Notes: generated by a model not told the origin, from the sequence alone. A stretch of DNA of 64,000 nucleotides from DASUBV01 sp036501025 (GCA_036501025.1 DASYBB010000044.1:186001-250000), one strand, 5' to 3'; counted from the stretch's first letter, positions 11,625 to 20,497 are shown. Program-made: numbers and translations.

Positions 11625-12583
11625 CATCCATACCCGCCTTCAGCGCGGGAACTGCCACCGAGCCCGTCCCCGCGACCGACGCGGCCAGCATCGAGGGCCG
11701 CAGCCCGTGGCAGCTGGCCTGGGCCCGGCTCCGCCGCGACAAGGTGGCCATCGGCTCCTTCGCCGTCATCTGCCTGATCGTGCTGCTCGCCATCCTCGCG
11801 CCAGTGATCGCGCACCTCCTCGGGCACGGCCCCAACGCGCAGTTCCGCAGCACCGGGATCTCCGCGCAGGGCATCCCGGTCGGGCCGGGGTCGAAGTTCT
11901 TCTTCGGCGCCGACGACCTGGGCCGGGACGTCTTCCTGCGGGTCATCTACGGCGCCCGGATCTCCCTGCTCGTCGGCGTCGTGGCCTCCGGGCTGTCGGT
12001 CCTGGTCGGGCTGCTGGTCGGGCTGACCGCCGGCTACTTCGCGGGGTTCGTCGACACCATGCTGTCCCGGTTCATGGACGCCGTTCTGGCCCTGCCGTTC
12101 CTGATGTTCGCGATCGCGCTGGTCTCCCTGGTCGGGCCCGGCCTGACGATCACGATCGCCGTGATCGCCTTCTTCTCGTGGGCCTCGGTCGGGCGCATCG
12201 TCCGCGGCCAGGTCTTGTCGGTAAAGGCACGCGAGTTCATTGAGGCCGCGCGCTCGGTCGGCTCCAGCCACCTCCGCATCATGTTCGTCGACCTGCTCCC
12301 GAACGTGCTGCCGCCGGCCATCATCTACGCCACCATGCTCATCCCGCTGTCGATCGTCTTCGAGTCGACGCTGTCGTTCCTCGGCATCGGGGTGCTGCCA
12401 CCCACCGCGACCTGGGGCAACATGCTGGCGGAGGCCATCCCCTACTACCAGGTGGCGTGGTGGTTCGTCGCCTTCCCCGGCCTGGCCCTGGTGATTACCA
12501 CGATGGCCTTCAACCTCCTCGGCGACTCCGTGCGGGACGCCCTCGATCCGCGAGCCGGCCAGGCGCCGGCCGGCCGGGGCTAA
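11621..12583 (+). CDS. ABC transporter permease (OppC/DppC type)
   Basis: Integral membrane subunit, 320 residues. An N-terminal cytoplasmic segment precedes the first membrane helix (VAIGSFAVICLIVLLAILAP), a periplasmic loop follows, and then five more helices. The coupling-helix EAA motif is EFIEAARSVGSSHLRI. The GTG at 11621 overlaps the previous stop (GTGA). In most Opp/Dpp operons the B-type permease precedes the C-type and both precede the ATPases; here the order is receptor, D, F, C, B. Confidence 0.9.
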
Positions 12584-12594
12584 GGGGCCCGCTG

Positions 12595-13554
12595 ATGCTG
12601 CGCTTCCTGGCCCGCCGGGTAATCTTCGGCGTCGTCGTCCTGTGGTTCGTGGCGACCGTGGTGTTCGCCATGTACTTCGTCGCGCCGAACAACGTGGCCC
12701 GGACCCTGGCCGGCCGTGAGGCCAGCCTGGCCACCGTCGCGGCGATCAAGCACAACCTCGGCCTGGACCGGCCGATCCTGGTCCAGTACGGCAGCTTCCT
12801 GGGGAAGGCCCTGCACGGCAACCTGGGCTACTCCTACACCAACTCCGAGCCGGTGACCACGCTCATCGGGCAGGCCCTGCCGATCACGGCCTCGCTGGTG
12901 GTGGGCGGCGCCGTCGTCTGGCTGGTGCTCGGCCTCAGCACCGGCGTGCTGGCCGCCACCCGGCCCCGGTCGCTGGTCGACCGGACCGCGACGGGCTTCG
13001 CGCTGTTCTTCTACTCGATGCCCACGTTCCTGCTCGGCGAGGTCCTGCTGCTGGTGCTCTTCTTCCGCCTGCACCTGCTGCACGTCAACATCTTCCCGGC
13101 CGCGGGGTACGTGCCGCTGACCCAGAACCCGGTCCAGTGGGCGCGGTACCTCATCCTCCCGTGGCTGACGATCGCACTGGTCACGGCGGCCACCTATACC
13201 CGGCTCACCCGCAGCTCCATGCTCGACGTGCTGGGCGAGGACTACATCCGCACGGCCCGGTCCAAGGGCATGCGGGAAAGCCGGGTGATATTCCGGCACG
13301 GCCTGCGGGCCGGGCTGACGCCGATGCTCACCCAGTTCGGCATCGACGTCGGCACCCTGCTCGGCGGCGCCATCGTGACCGAGAACGTCTTCGGCCTGCC
13401 CGGCCTCGGCGAGCTGGCCATCAACTCGCTCACCAAGCAGGACCTGCCGACGATCATCGGCCTGGTCCTGCTGGCCTCGGCGTTCGTGGTCGTCGCCAAC
13501 ATCGTCGTGGACGTCTTCTACTCACTGCTCGACCCCAGGGTCCGGCTGACCTGA
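12595..13554 (+). CDS. ABC transporter permease (OppB/DppB type)
   Basis: Second membrane subunit, 319 residues, with the typical N-terminal helix (FLARRVIFGVVVLWFVATVV), the LGLDRPILVQY segment of the OppB family and the EAA motif in DYIRTARSKGMRESRV. ATG at 12595 has AAGGGG eight bases upstream. Together with the preceding genes it completes a canonical five-subunit importer. It is followed after about 50 bp by the SDR gene on the same strand, so transport and metabolism genes are probably co-transcribed. Confidence 0.9.
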   Translation: MLRFLARRVIFGVVVLWFVATVVFAMYFVAPNNVARTLAGREASLATVAAIKHNLGLDRPILVQYGSFLGKALHGNLGYSYTNSEPVTTLIGQALPITASLVVGGAVVWLVLGLSTGVLAATRPRSLVDRTATGFALFFYSMPTFLLGEVLLLVLFFRLHLLHVNIFPAAGYVPLTQNPVQWARYLILPWLTIALVTAATYTRLTRSSMLDVLGEDYIRTARSKGMRESRVIFRHGLRAGLTPMLTQFGIDVGTLLGGAIVTENVFGLPGLGELAINSLTKQDLPTIIGLVLLASAFVVVANIVVDVFYSLLDPRVRLT

Positions 13555-13607
13555 GCCACCGGCTGAGCCGGCGTACTTACCTACCATCGAAAGGGAATGC
13601 GACAGGC

Positions 13608-14369
13608 ATGGATCTGCACCTTGCTGGCTTGCGCGCGCTGGTTTCCGGCGGTACCAGGGGTATCGGGCGGGCGGTGGTCGAGACCCTGCTCGCTGAGGGA
13701 GCCCAGGTGGCGTTCTGCGCCAGGGGCGCCGACGCGGTCGCGGCCGCCGCGGCGGAGCTGGGCGCCGGCGGCGGCACCGTGATCGGCTCGGTGGCCGACG
13801 TGAGCGACGGCGCCGCCGTCGCGGGCTGGGTCACCGGCTCGGCCGAGGCCCTGGGCGGGATCGACATCCTGGTCGCCAACGTCAGCGCGATGTCCACCGC
13901 GGACACCGAGGAGAACTGGGCCAAGTGCTTCGGCATCGACGTGCTCGGCACCGTGCGGATGGTTGAGGCCGCGCTGCCGTTCCTGGAGCAGAGCCGCGCC
14001 GCCGCCATCGTCACCGTGTCCAGCGTCTCCGGCCGGGAGATCGACTTCTTCGAGGGACCGTACGGCTCGATGAAGGCCGCGCTCGTCCACTACACCCAGG
14101 GCATTGCCCACCGCCTCGCGCCGCGCGGCATCCGGGCCAACACCGTCTCGCCCGGCAACACCCTGTTCGAGGGCGGCAGCTGGGACAACGCCCAGCGAAA
14201 CCGCCCTGAGTTCTTCCAGACGGTGCTGGACCTGATCCCGGCCGGGCGGATGGGCACGGCCACCGAGATGGCCGCCGCCGTCGCCTTCCTGGCCAGCCCG
14301 GTATCGAGCTTCACCAGCGGGACCAACCTGGTCGTCGACGGGGCACTGACCCGCGGCGTGCAGCTGTGA
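13608..14369 (+). CDS. SDR family oxidoreductase, downstream of the importer
   Basis: A 253-residue short-chain dehydrogenase. SGGTRGIG binds the dinucleotide, VANVS replaces the more common NNAG, SSVSG carries the catalytic serine and YGSMK the catalytic tyrosine/lysine; the C-terminus has the NLVVDGALTRG segment. ATG at 13608 was chosen for its start at the canonical SDR N-terminus; GAAAGGGA lies upstream. Its stop overlaps the GTG of the thiamine-diphosphate enzyme gene. In this context it may reduce the aldehyde made by the neighbouring decarboxylase, or oxidise a hydroxy compound before it; both are inference. Confidence 0.88.
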   Translation: MDLHLAGLRALVSGGTRGIGRAVVETLLAEGAQVAFCARGADAVAAAAAELGAGGGTVIGSVADVSDGAAVAGWVTGSAEALGGIDILVANVSAMSTADTEENWAKCFGIDVLGTVRMVEAALPFLEQSRAAAIVTVSSVSGREIDFFEGPYGSMKAALVHYTQGIAHRLAPRGIRANTVSPGNTLFEGGSWDNAQRNRPEFFQTVLDLIPAGRMGTATEMAAAVAFLASPVSSFTSGTNLVVDGALTRGVQL

Positions 14370-14977
14370 CCAACGCCGGAACGGTGGCCGGCCAGGCCGG
14401 GCCCGGCCAGGCGGCCGCTCTCCCCCGCCCGGCCGGCCAGGACGCCCTCGAGCAGCAGGTGCTCGAGCTGCGCAGCGCGGCCGTCATCGCCGGGATCGAG
14501 GCGGTCGACCCGGACCACGTCCTGCACCTGGCCAGCAGCACGCTCAAGATCGTGCTCGCGCATTTCATCGACGGCCCCGGCGCCCGGCCCGGCCGCCGCG
14601 TCTTCGCGATGGCCCGCGAGGAGGAGGGCGTGGCGATCGCGGCCGGGCTGGAGCTCGCCGGCGCCCGCCCGGTACTGATCTTCCAGGACAACGGGATCGG
14701 GAACCTGCTGACCGCGCTGCTGACGCTGTGCCAGCCCTACCACCTGCCGCTGCTGGCCGTGGTGAGCCGCCGCGGCGGGCTGGGCGAGTACAACTCGATG
14801 ATCCACACCATCAGCGAGCGGACGGAGGCGCTGCTGGACGCGGCCGGCGTCCGCTGGTTCCAGCTCGACGGCCGGACCCCGGTCGAGCGCTGGGCGGCCG
14901 AGATCGAGCGCGCGTCGGCGTTCGCCCGTGCGACGCACCGGCCGGTATTCGTCCTCGTGAACCTGATGGGCTCCTGA
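14366..14977 (+). CDS. Thiamine-diphosphate enzyme, alpha (pyrimidine-binding) subunit
   Basis: A 203-residue protein matching the N-terminal half of split 2-oxoacid decarboxylases such as sulfopyruvate decarboxylase alpha (ComD) and phosphonopyruvate decarboxylase. The segment MAREEEGVAIAAGLELAGAR contains the activating glutamate, and QDNGIGNLLTALLTLCQPYH with SRRGGLGEYN is the family pattern. The GTG at 14366 overlaps the SDR stop. Two bases separate its stop from the beta-subunit start. Alone it would be inactive; it needs the cofactor-binding partner encoded next. Which 2-oxoacid is used is not determinable by eye. Confidence 0.8.
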   Translation: MTNAGTVAGQAGPGQAAALPRPAGQDALEQQVLELRSAAVIAGIEAVDPDHVLHLASSTLKIVLAHFIDGPGARPGRRVFAMAREEEGVAIAAGLELAGARPVLIFQDNGIGNLLTALLTLCQPYHLPLLAVVSRRGGLGEYNSMIHTISERTEALLDAAGVRWFQLDGRTPVERWAAEIERASAFARATHRPVFVLVNLMGS

Positions 14978-14979
14978 TC

Positions 14980-15585
14980 ATGACGAGTCTCGACCGCGCC
15001 GACGTGCTGCGCCACATCGATGCCGCCGCGCCGGACACGCCGGTGGTGCTGAGCCTCGGCGGGAACGCCCGCGAGATGCTCGCCGTCGCCGGGCGCAAGG
15101 GCAATCACTTCATCAGCCTGGACGCGATGGGCCAGACCGTGTCGGTGGCCCTCGGCCTCGCGCTCGGGCTGGACCGCGGCGGGGCCGCGGGCAAGGTCAT
15201 CGCCGTCGAGGGCGACGGGTCGCTGCTGATGGGCCTGTCGGTGCTCGGCACGGTCGGCCACCTCAAGCCGGCCGGGCTGGTCGTCTACATCCTCGACAAC
15301 GGCGTCTACCTGGCGACCGGCGGCCAGCCGACCGCCTCAGCCGACATCGACCTGGTCGCCGTCACCGCCGGCTGCGGCTGGCACGGCGCCCGCGACGTGT
15401 CGACCGCCGCCGAGCTGGCCGACGCCACCGCCTGGGCGCTGGCCGCCGCCGGGCCGGTCCTGATCCGGGTCCGGACCAGCACGAGGCAGCTGCCGGCGGG
15501 CTATTTCCTGGAAGATCCGGCCATCCTGGCCGAGGACTTCCGGCGCTGGCTGCGCTCGGCCGCGGCCCCGCACCCGGCCAGCTAG
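14980..15585 (+). CDS. Thiamine-diphosphate enzyme, beta (cofactor-binding) subunit
   Basis: A 201-residue partner of the preceding protein, matching the C-terminal half of ComE-type or phosphonopyruvate-type decarboxylases. The magnesium/diphosphate motif GDGSLLMGL (near residue 80) runs to the DNG of YILDNGVYLATGGQ, about 26 residues later as usual. FISLDAMGQTVSVALGLALG is the preceding conserved segment. ATG at 14980 is two bases after the alpha-subunit stop. It closes the operon: its stop overlaps by four bases the end of the convergent hydrolase gene. Confidence 0.82.
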   Translation: MTSLDRADVLRHIDAAAPDTPVVLSLGGNAREMLAVAGRKGNHFISLDAMGQTVSVALGLALGLDRGGAAGKVIAVEGDGSLLMGLSVLGTVGHLKPAGLVVYILDNGVYLATGGQPTASADIDLVAVTAGCGWHGARDVSTAAELADATAWALAAAGPVLIRVRTSTRQLPAGYFLEDPAILAEDFRRWLRSAAAPHPAS

Positions 15586-16568
15586 GGTCCCTGCCGCCGG
15601 CCGCGGCCGGCCAGCCCGGCATCCCGGCCGGCGGCGAACTGCGCGTGAGCCTCGATCAGCCCGGCCACGTGCCCGGCGTCGGCGAGCCAGGGGGCGTGCC
15701 CGCCCGGAACCTCACAGAGCCGGGCGCCCGGAATCCGGTCCACGGACGGCCGCGCGCCGGCCACCGGCAGGTACGGGTCGTCGGATCCGAGGATGAAGAG
15801 CGTGGGCGCCGTGATCGCGGCGAGCTCGGCGCTGGTCAGGACGCTCTCCGCGCGCGGGCGGCGGAACCGGTCGATGGCATGCATGACCGACGCCACGCTC
15901 CTGGCGTTCCCCGGCCGGCGCGCGGACAGGCGCAGCGCCTCGACCAGCGCGTCCGGCGACGCCGCCACGTCAGCGGCGCCCTGCCCCTTGGCCAGCAGGC
16001 CGCGGTAGACGCCACGCGGGCTGGGCGAGCGCAGCACGGCGACGCCCAGCCCGCGGACGGTCAGCAGCGACAGCGGCATGCGCACCCGCACGCCCGGCAG
16101 CGCGACGGCGGGCTCCCCGATCGCGACCACCTCCGAGATCCGCTCCGAGCCGGCGGCCGCCTGCCACAGGGCGAACATGCCGCCCAGCGAGTGACCGATC
16201 ACCGGCGCCTGGTCGAGCCCGAGCGCGTCCAGGATGTCCTCGATCAGGCCGCGGGCGTAGGCGCGCACGCGGCCGCGGCGCAGGACCACCGGATCGGACA
16301 GGCCGTGGCCGGGCAGGTCCACGGCCAGCAGCCGGAAACCCCGCAGTCGCGCCAGCAGCGGCAGCCAGATGGCGGCGCTCTCCGACACGCCATGCAGCAG
16401 GACCACGGCCGGCCCCCGCCCGTGGGCGAGGACCCGCACGCGCAGGCCCGTCCGGGCCAGGTCGAGGTACAGCTCCTCGACGTCCGCGCCCACGGCGGCG
16501 CACAGATCCCGCTCCGCGTCGCGGATGCGCCGCTCCAGCTTCCCGGCGGCCCGGGCCTGATGATTCAC
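15582..16568 (-). CDS. Alpha/beta-fold hydrolase
   Basis: A 328-residue hydrolase with HGVSES (oxyanion segment), GHSLGG (nucleophile serine), a late aspartate in GSDDPYLPV and the catalytic histidine in PGGHAPWL. Esterase, lactonase and C-C hydrolase activities are all possible. GTG at 16568 is preferred: GGAAGGAG lies seven bases upstream and the codon overlaps the MarR stop (GTGA), so the two genes form an operon with coupled translation. A longer open frame upstream runs through the MarR gene and is not real. Confidence 0.85.
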   Translation of the reverse strand: MNHQARAAGKLERRIRDAERDLCAAVGADVEELYLDLARTGLRVRVLAHGRGPAVVLLHGVSESAAIWLPLLARLRGFRLLAVDLPGHGLSDPVVLRRGRVRAYARGLIEDILDALGLDQAPVIGHSLGGMFALWQAAAGSERISEVVAIGEPAVALPGVRVRMPLSLLTVRGLGVAVLRSPSPRGVYRGLLAKGQGAADVAASPDALVEALRLSARRPGNARSVASVMHAIDRFRRPRAESVLTSAELAAITAPTLFILGSDDPYLPVAGARPSVDRIPGARLCEVPGGHAPWLADAGHVAGLIEAHAQFAAGRDAGLAGRGRRQGP

Positions 16569-17059
16569 GGTGTCTCCTTCCGCCTGGCTCCGGCCGGCGG
16601 CGTGCTGGCCGCCAGGGCCGCGAGCCACGCTCGCACGGTTCGCTGGTCCTCGCGGCTGAGGCCGGCGAGGGCCGCGTCCTCCACCGCGCGCACCCGGCGC
16701 GTGGCCGCGTCCAGGCATCCGCGGCCGCGCGCCGTCAGGCTCATGAGCACGACCCTCCGGTTCCTGGCCCGGCGCTCGATCAGGCCCGCCGCCTCGAGGC
16801 TGCGGACGGCCGCGTGCATCGTCTGCCTGGTGACCTGCGCGATGCGGGCCAGCTCGGCGGTGGTCAGCTCGGTCCGGGTCTCGAACACGCTCAGGATCCC
16901 GTACTCCTGCCCGGACAGCCCGAGGCCGGCCAGCTCGCCGTCCAGCAGCGCGCGGAAGCGCTGATGCGCGAGCCGGAACAGGTAGCCGAAGTTCGCGGCC
17001 GGCGCGGGCGGTGACGGTGACAGTCCGGGACTTGTCAGCCTCTCTGACATGTTCTCCAT
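16565..17059 (-). CDS. MarR-family transcriptional regulator
   Basis: A 164-residue winged-helix regulator. The DNA-binding core is LTTAELARIAQVTRQTMHAAVRSLEAAGLIERR, followed by the wing RNRRVVLMSLTARG; flanking helices would dimerise. MarR proteins usually respond to phenolic or lipophilic ligands. It is co-transcribed with the alpha/beta hydrolase and divergent from a small membrane-protein gene. An imperfect palindrome lies in the short intergenic region (17067-17089), the likely operator for both directions. Confidence 0.88.
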   Translation of the reverse strand: MENMSERLTSPGLSPSPPAPAANFGYLFRLAHQRFRALLDGELAGLGLSGQEYGILSVFETRTELTTAELARIAQVTRQTMHAAVRSLEAAGLIERRARNRRVVLMSLTARGRGCLDAATRRVRAVEDAALAGLSREDQRTVRAWLAALAASTPPAGARRKETP

Positions 17060-17066
17060 TGTGGCG

Positions 17067-17089
17067 AGTTGTTAGTCGGGCTGTCAACT
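17067..17089. promoter_or_regulatory. Probable MarR operator
   Basis: AGTTGTTAG - TCGGG - CTGTCAACT: arms agree at seven of nine positions. It lies eight bases upstream of the MarR start and before the divergent gene at 17123, a normal place for MarR autoregulation. Confidence 0.45.
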
Positions 17090-17122
17090 TCGGCCGGCGC
17101 CGCTGGCGACAGGAGAAATCCG

Positions 17123-17377
17123 ATGACCGCGCTGACTGACACAGTCCCTCCCCCGCGACGGGCCCTCCACCGGGTCCTGGCCCGCCGCCGCAACCCCGGC
17201 TGGATGCAGGCGCGCATTGTCTTCAATGCCTACCGGATCCTGCTGGGCGTCCTGCTGCTCGCGTCGCTGCCCTGGACCGGGCCGCTGGCCCTGCTGGGCA
17301 TCATCCCGATCGTCTGGGCCGCGGTGAGCTACTCGTGGATCTACCGCGTGCAGCACGCCCGCACCGTCCGGAACTAA
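17123..17377 (+). CDS. Small two-helix membrane protein, unknown function
   Basis: An 84-residue protein with a basic N-terminus (RRALHRVLARRRNP) and two hydrophobic segments, roughly residues 33-50 and 53-70, ending SWIYRVQHARTVRN. I recognise no named family. ATG at 17123 is preferred because AGGAGA lies seven bases upstream; an in-frame ATG at 17069 would place the N-terminus inside the presumed operator. Divergent from MarR, so likely under its control. Confidence 0.55.
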   Translation: MTALTDTVPPPRRALHRVLARRRNPGWMQARIVFNAYRILLGVLLLASLPWTGPLALLGIIPIVWAAVSYSWIYRVQHARTVRN

Positions 17378-17430
17378 CCCCCGCAACCGGTCGCGGCGGC
17401 TGCCGCGTGATCAGGAAGAGCGTGATCAGG

Positions 17431-17811
17431 ATGACTTCTCTCCTGCGGACGCGCCGGGACCCGGCGCCGCCCGTGGCCGCGGCCCGGGTCTGGCGGCGGA
17501 TCGAGCGCCGCGCGGTGGCCGGCCACCACCGCCAGCTGCTGGCCGCCTTGCGCCTGGCCGTCGCCGGCCGGGCGCCGGTGCTCGCGGCACGGGCCATCCC
17601 GGCCCGGTCCGGCGCGGCGACCGTGCTGGGCAGCGCCGAGCTGACCCGGCCCGGAACGCTCGTGCACCTGGCCGGGATCACCCCGCTCGCGCAGTGGGAC
17701 GCGACCGAGGTCGCCGGCCCGGCCCGGCTGGCCGGCGCCGGGCGCTACGGCCCGTTCTGGTGGATCCAGCTGGCCTGCGCCAGCGCGGGCCGGCCGGCCC
17801 GTCGCCGCTAG
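17431..17811 (+). CDS. Hypothetical protein
   Basis: A 126-residue, arginine- and alanine-rich protein with no motif I recognise. The start is uncertain: ATG at 17431, or GTG at 17422 or 17407. The middle (SAATVLGSAELTRPGTLVHLAG) looks like a small beta-sheet segment and the C-terminus has FWWIQLACA. It is 53 bp downstream of the small membrane-protein gene and convergent with, and overlapping by four bases, the TetR gene. Coding status is plausible but unproven. Confidence 0.4.
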   Translation: MTSLLRTRRDPAPPVAAARVWRRIERRAVAGHHRQLLAALRLAVAGRAPVLAARAIPARSGAATVLGSAELTRPGTLVHLAGITPLAQWDATEVAGPARLAGAGRYGPFWWIQLACASAGRPARRR

Positions 17812-18422
17812 GCCAGCTCCAGGCCGTCGAGGAGGCGGTCGAGTGCCTCGCCGATGGCCTGGCGGGCCGCGGGCCGGTCCGCGGCGCGCGCGATGTACAG
17901 GCTCGACTCGGAGATCATGGCGATCAGCAGCCGGGTGAGCGGCGGCACCGGGACCGGCGCGATGCGGCCCTGGCCGGCCGCGCGGGTGAGCCACTCGGCG
18001 AGCAGGTTCGACCCGTGGCGGGCCACCAGCTCATCCCACGCGTCGGGGCCGAGCACGGCCGGCCCCTCGGTCAGCACGATCCGCTGGAAGTCGTCGGTCA
18101 CGACGCACAGGTCGAGGAACGCGGCCAGGCCGTCACGGATCTCGTCCCAGGCGTCTGCGCCCGGCGTCACGGCCGGCCGGGACGGCCCGGCGTCGACCAG
18201 CTGCGCGGCCACCTCCTGCGCGATCTGCTCCATGACGGCCCGGAACAGGTCGGCCTTGTCGCGGAAGTGGTGGTAGAGCGCCCCGCGGGTGACCCGGGCG
18301 CCCGCAACGATCTCCTCGGTGCCCGTCGCGGCGTAGCCCTGCTCGGCGAACAGCGTGCGCGCGGCCGCCACCAGCGCCTGGCGCGTGTCGGCCACGTGCT
18401 GCTCTCGACGGGACGGGCTCAT
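17808..18422 (-). CDS. TetR-family transcriptional regulator next to hpnH
   Basis: A 204-residue one-domain repressor. The helix-turn-helix is at about residues 13-58, with RTLFAEQGYAATGTEEIVAGARVTRGALYHHFRDK; the C-terminal helices would hold the ligand pocket. ATG at 18422 begins the canonical N-terminus; a far longer open frame upstream overlaps hpnH on the other strand and is not real. The gene is divergent from hpnH with about 70 bp between, which holds a large palindrome (18431-18460). Repression of both itself and hpnH is the natural reading. Confidence 0.9.
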   Translation of the reverse strand: MSPSRREQHVADTRQALVAAARTLFAEQGYAATGTEEIVAGARVTRGALYHHFRDKADLFRAVMEQIAQEVAAQLVDAGPSRPAVTPGADAWDEIRDGLAAFLDLCVVTDDFQRIVLTEGPAVLGPDAWDELVARHGSNLLAEWLTRAAGQGRIAPVPVPPLTRLLIAMISESSLYIARAADRPAARQAIGEALDRLLDGLELA

Positions 18423-18430
18423 CCCGGTAG

Positions 18431-18460
18431 TCTGCCAACATACAAGCTGTATGTGGCAGA
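18431..18460. promoter_or_regulatory. TetR operator in the hpnH promoter
   Basis: Seven-base arms ACATACA (18438-18444) and TGTATGT (18448-18454) separated by AGC, extended on both sides by TCTGCC (18431-18436) and GGCAGA (18455-18460) with one extra A on the left. A perfect 13-base dyad apart from that base, nine bases upstream of the TetR start. Confidence 0.75.
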
Positions 18461-18494
18461 CACTCTGTACGGATCCCGGGAAGGAAGGCAAGGC

Positions 18495-19496
18495 ATGGGC
18501 TTGCCGCTGCACCTGTCGGTCAAGATCGGGACGCACCTGCTCAAGATGAAGCTGCGCGGGATCGAGAAGTTCCCGATGATCGTCGAGGTCGAGCCGCTGT
18601 TCGCCTGCAACCTCAAGTGCGTGGGCTGCGGCAAGATCCAGCATCCCGCCGCCGAGCTCAAGCGCCGCATGCCGGTCGCCCAGGCCGTCGCGGCCGTCGA
18701 GGAGTGCGGCGCCCCGATGGTGTCGCTGGCCGGCGGCGAGCCGCTGATGCACCCGCAGATCGACCAGATCGTCAGCGAGCTGGTCCGGCGCCGCAAGTTC
18801 GTCGTGCTGTGCACCAATGCGGTGCTGCTGCCCAAGCACCTGCACAAGTTCACCCCGTCGAAGAACTTCGCCTGGATGGTGCACATCGACGGCCTGCGCG
18901 AGCGCCACGATGAGTCGGTCAGCAAGGCGGGGGTCTTCGACCAGGCCGTCGCCGCCATCAGGCAGGCCAAGGCGGCCGGCTTCCAGGTCTACACCAACAG
19001 CACCTTCTTCAGCACCGACACCCCGCAGGCCGTGATCGACGTGCTCAGCTACCTCAACGACGATCTCAAGGTCGACCGGATGGAGATCTCCCCCGGCTAC
19101 GCCTACGAGAAGGCACCCGGCCAGGACCGGTTCCTCGGCGTCGAGCAGACCCGCGAGCTGTTCCGCCAGGCCTTCGCGGACGGACGGCGCAGGAAATGGC
19201 GCCTCAACCACTCACCGCTGTTCCTCGACTTCCTCGAGGGCAAGCGGGACTTCGCCTGCACGCCCTGGGGCGTCCCGTCCTACTCCCTGCTCGGCTGGCA
19301 GCGGCCGTGCTACCTGCTCGCCGACGGCTACGCCACGACGTATGCCGAGCTGCTGGAGACAACCGACTGGGACAGCTTCGGCCGCGGCCAGGACCCGCGG
19401 TGCGACAACTGCATGGCCCACTGCGGCTACGAGCCGACCGCGGTGCTGGCCACCATGAGCTCACTCAGGCAGAGCATCCGGGCCACCGTCTCCTGA
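18495..19496 (+). CDS. hpnH: Adenosyl-hopene transferase HpnH (radical SAM)
   Basis: A 333-residue radical SAM enzyme that joins the adenosyl group of SAM to diploptene, the first step toward C35 hopanoids. The [4Fe-4S] motif CNLKCVGC is at residues 38-45; SLAGGEPLMHP is the GGE motif; later cysteines (FACTPWG, RPCYL, CDNCMAHCGYEP) match the HpnH C-terminal pattern. ATG at 18495 follows GGAAGGCAAGGC. It is expressed from a short region with a TetR palindrome. No squalene-hopene cyclase or other hopanoid gene is in the window, so this is a detached tailoring gene. Confidence 0.88.
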   Translation: MGLPLHLSVKIGTHLLKMKLRGIEKFPMIVEVEPLFACNLKCVGCGKIQHPAAELKRRMPVAQAVAAVEECGAPMVSLAGGEPLMHPQIDQIVSELVRRRKFVVLCTNAVLLPKHLHKFTPSKNFAWMVHIDGLRERHDESVSKAGVFDQAVAAIRQAKAAGFQVYTNSTFFSTDTPQAVIDVLSYLNDDLKVDRMEISPGYAYEKAPGQDRFLGVEQTRELFRQAFADGRRRKWRLNHSPLFLDFLEGKRDFACTPWGVPSYSLLGWQRPCYLLADGYATTYAELLETTDWDSFGRGQDPRCDNCMAHCGYEPTAVLATMSSLRQSIRATVS

Positions 19497-19742
19497 ACAC
19501 GCCCGGGCTCGTCCAGGCGCCGGCTGAGGCCCGCCGTCGCAGATGTTCACGCCGGTAAGTGTCAGCCAGCCGCCTTCTGGTTGATCAGTAAGAAAACGAC
19601 AGCCACGGACAGCTAACGCACCGGGCCTGCGCGGCGTTCCGGGCGGTGTCAGCGGCCGTGTCAGTGGCGTGGCGGAGCCGCGTCAGGCCCGGCCGGGATG
19701 GTTGGGGACATCACCACCGCACTCCCCGCACTGGAGACCAAG

Positions 19743-20405
19743 ATGAACAGCTTCGCTACCCCCGGCCCGATCACCGCCATCGTCAGCATCCCCGCCGGGG
19801 TCATCCGGCTCACCGCCGCCGACGCCGACACCACCACCGTCCAGATCCGCCCCGCCGACCCCGCCAAGGGCCGCGACGTCAAGCTCGCCGAGCAGACCAC
19901 CGCCCACTACAGCGACGGCGCCCTCCAGGTCACGGCCCCGGCCGGCCACCGGATCCTCGGCAGCACCGGCGCAGTCGATGTCACCGTCCAGCTGCCCGCC
20001 GGATCACGGGTCCAGGCCCGCGCCGCCAGCGTCCAGCTCTCCACCACCGGCCCGCTCGGCGACGTCACCCTCGACAGCGCCCAGGCCGCGGTGAGGATCG
20101 ACCACGCCGCCACTGCCCGGCTGACCACCGCCGACGGCGACATCACCGTCGGGCACCTGGACGGCGACGCGGAAATCCGGACCGCGCGGGGCGACATCCA
20201 GGTCGGCCAGGCCACCCGCGGCGCCCTCACCCTGGTCACCCAGGTCGGCGCGATCACCGTCGGCGCCGCGGCGGGCGTCTCCGCCAGCCTGGACGCCGGC
20301 ACCACCCTGGGCCGCATCACTAACGCCCTCACCAACGCCGGCACCCCGGGCCTCGCCATCCGCGCCACCACCACGACCGGCGACATCACGGCGCGCAGCC
20401 TCTGA
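19743..20405 (+). CDS. DUF4097-type beta-repeat protein
   Basis: A 220-residue protein made of regularly spaced beta segments: LTTADGDITVGHLDGDAEIRT, ARGDIQVGQATRGALTLVTQVGAITVG, then TTTGDITARSL. This repeating T..GDI..G pattern is typical of DUF4097 (beta-helix-like, function unknown). ATG at 19743 has GGAG seven bases upstream; an in-frame ATG at 19698 is possible. No signal peptide or membrane helix is visible, so it appears cytosolic. It stands alone, about 240 bp after hpnH. Confidence 0.75.
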   Translation: MNSFATPGPITAIVSIPAGVIRLTAADADTTTVQIRPADPAKGRDVKLAEQTTAHYSDGALQVTAPAGHRILGSTGAVDVTVQLPAGSRVQARAASVQLSTTGPLGDVTLDSAQAAVRIDHAATARLTTADGDITVGHLDGDAEIRTARGDIQVGQATRGALTLVTQVGAITVGAAAGVSASLDAGTTLGRITNALTNAGTPGLAIRATTTTGDITARSL

Positions 20406-20497
20406 ACCACCAGCGCGCTGCGGAATCCCCTCCCGGCCGGCCACCAACCGGACAGGCGCGTCGGACCCTCGGGCCGGACGGCCCTGTCCGGGCTCAT

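Noticed and set aside
17694..18494. In-frame N-terminal extension of hpnH by 267 codons
   Set aside because: It overlaps the TetR gene on the opposite strand and lies before the operator; HpnH proteins start at MGLPLHLSVK.
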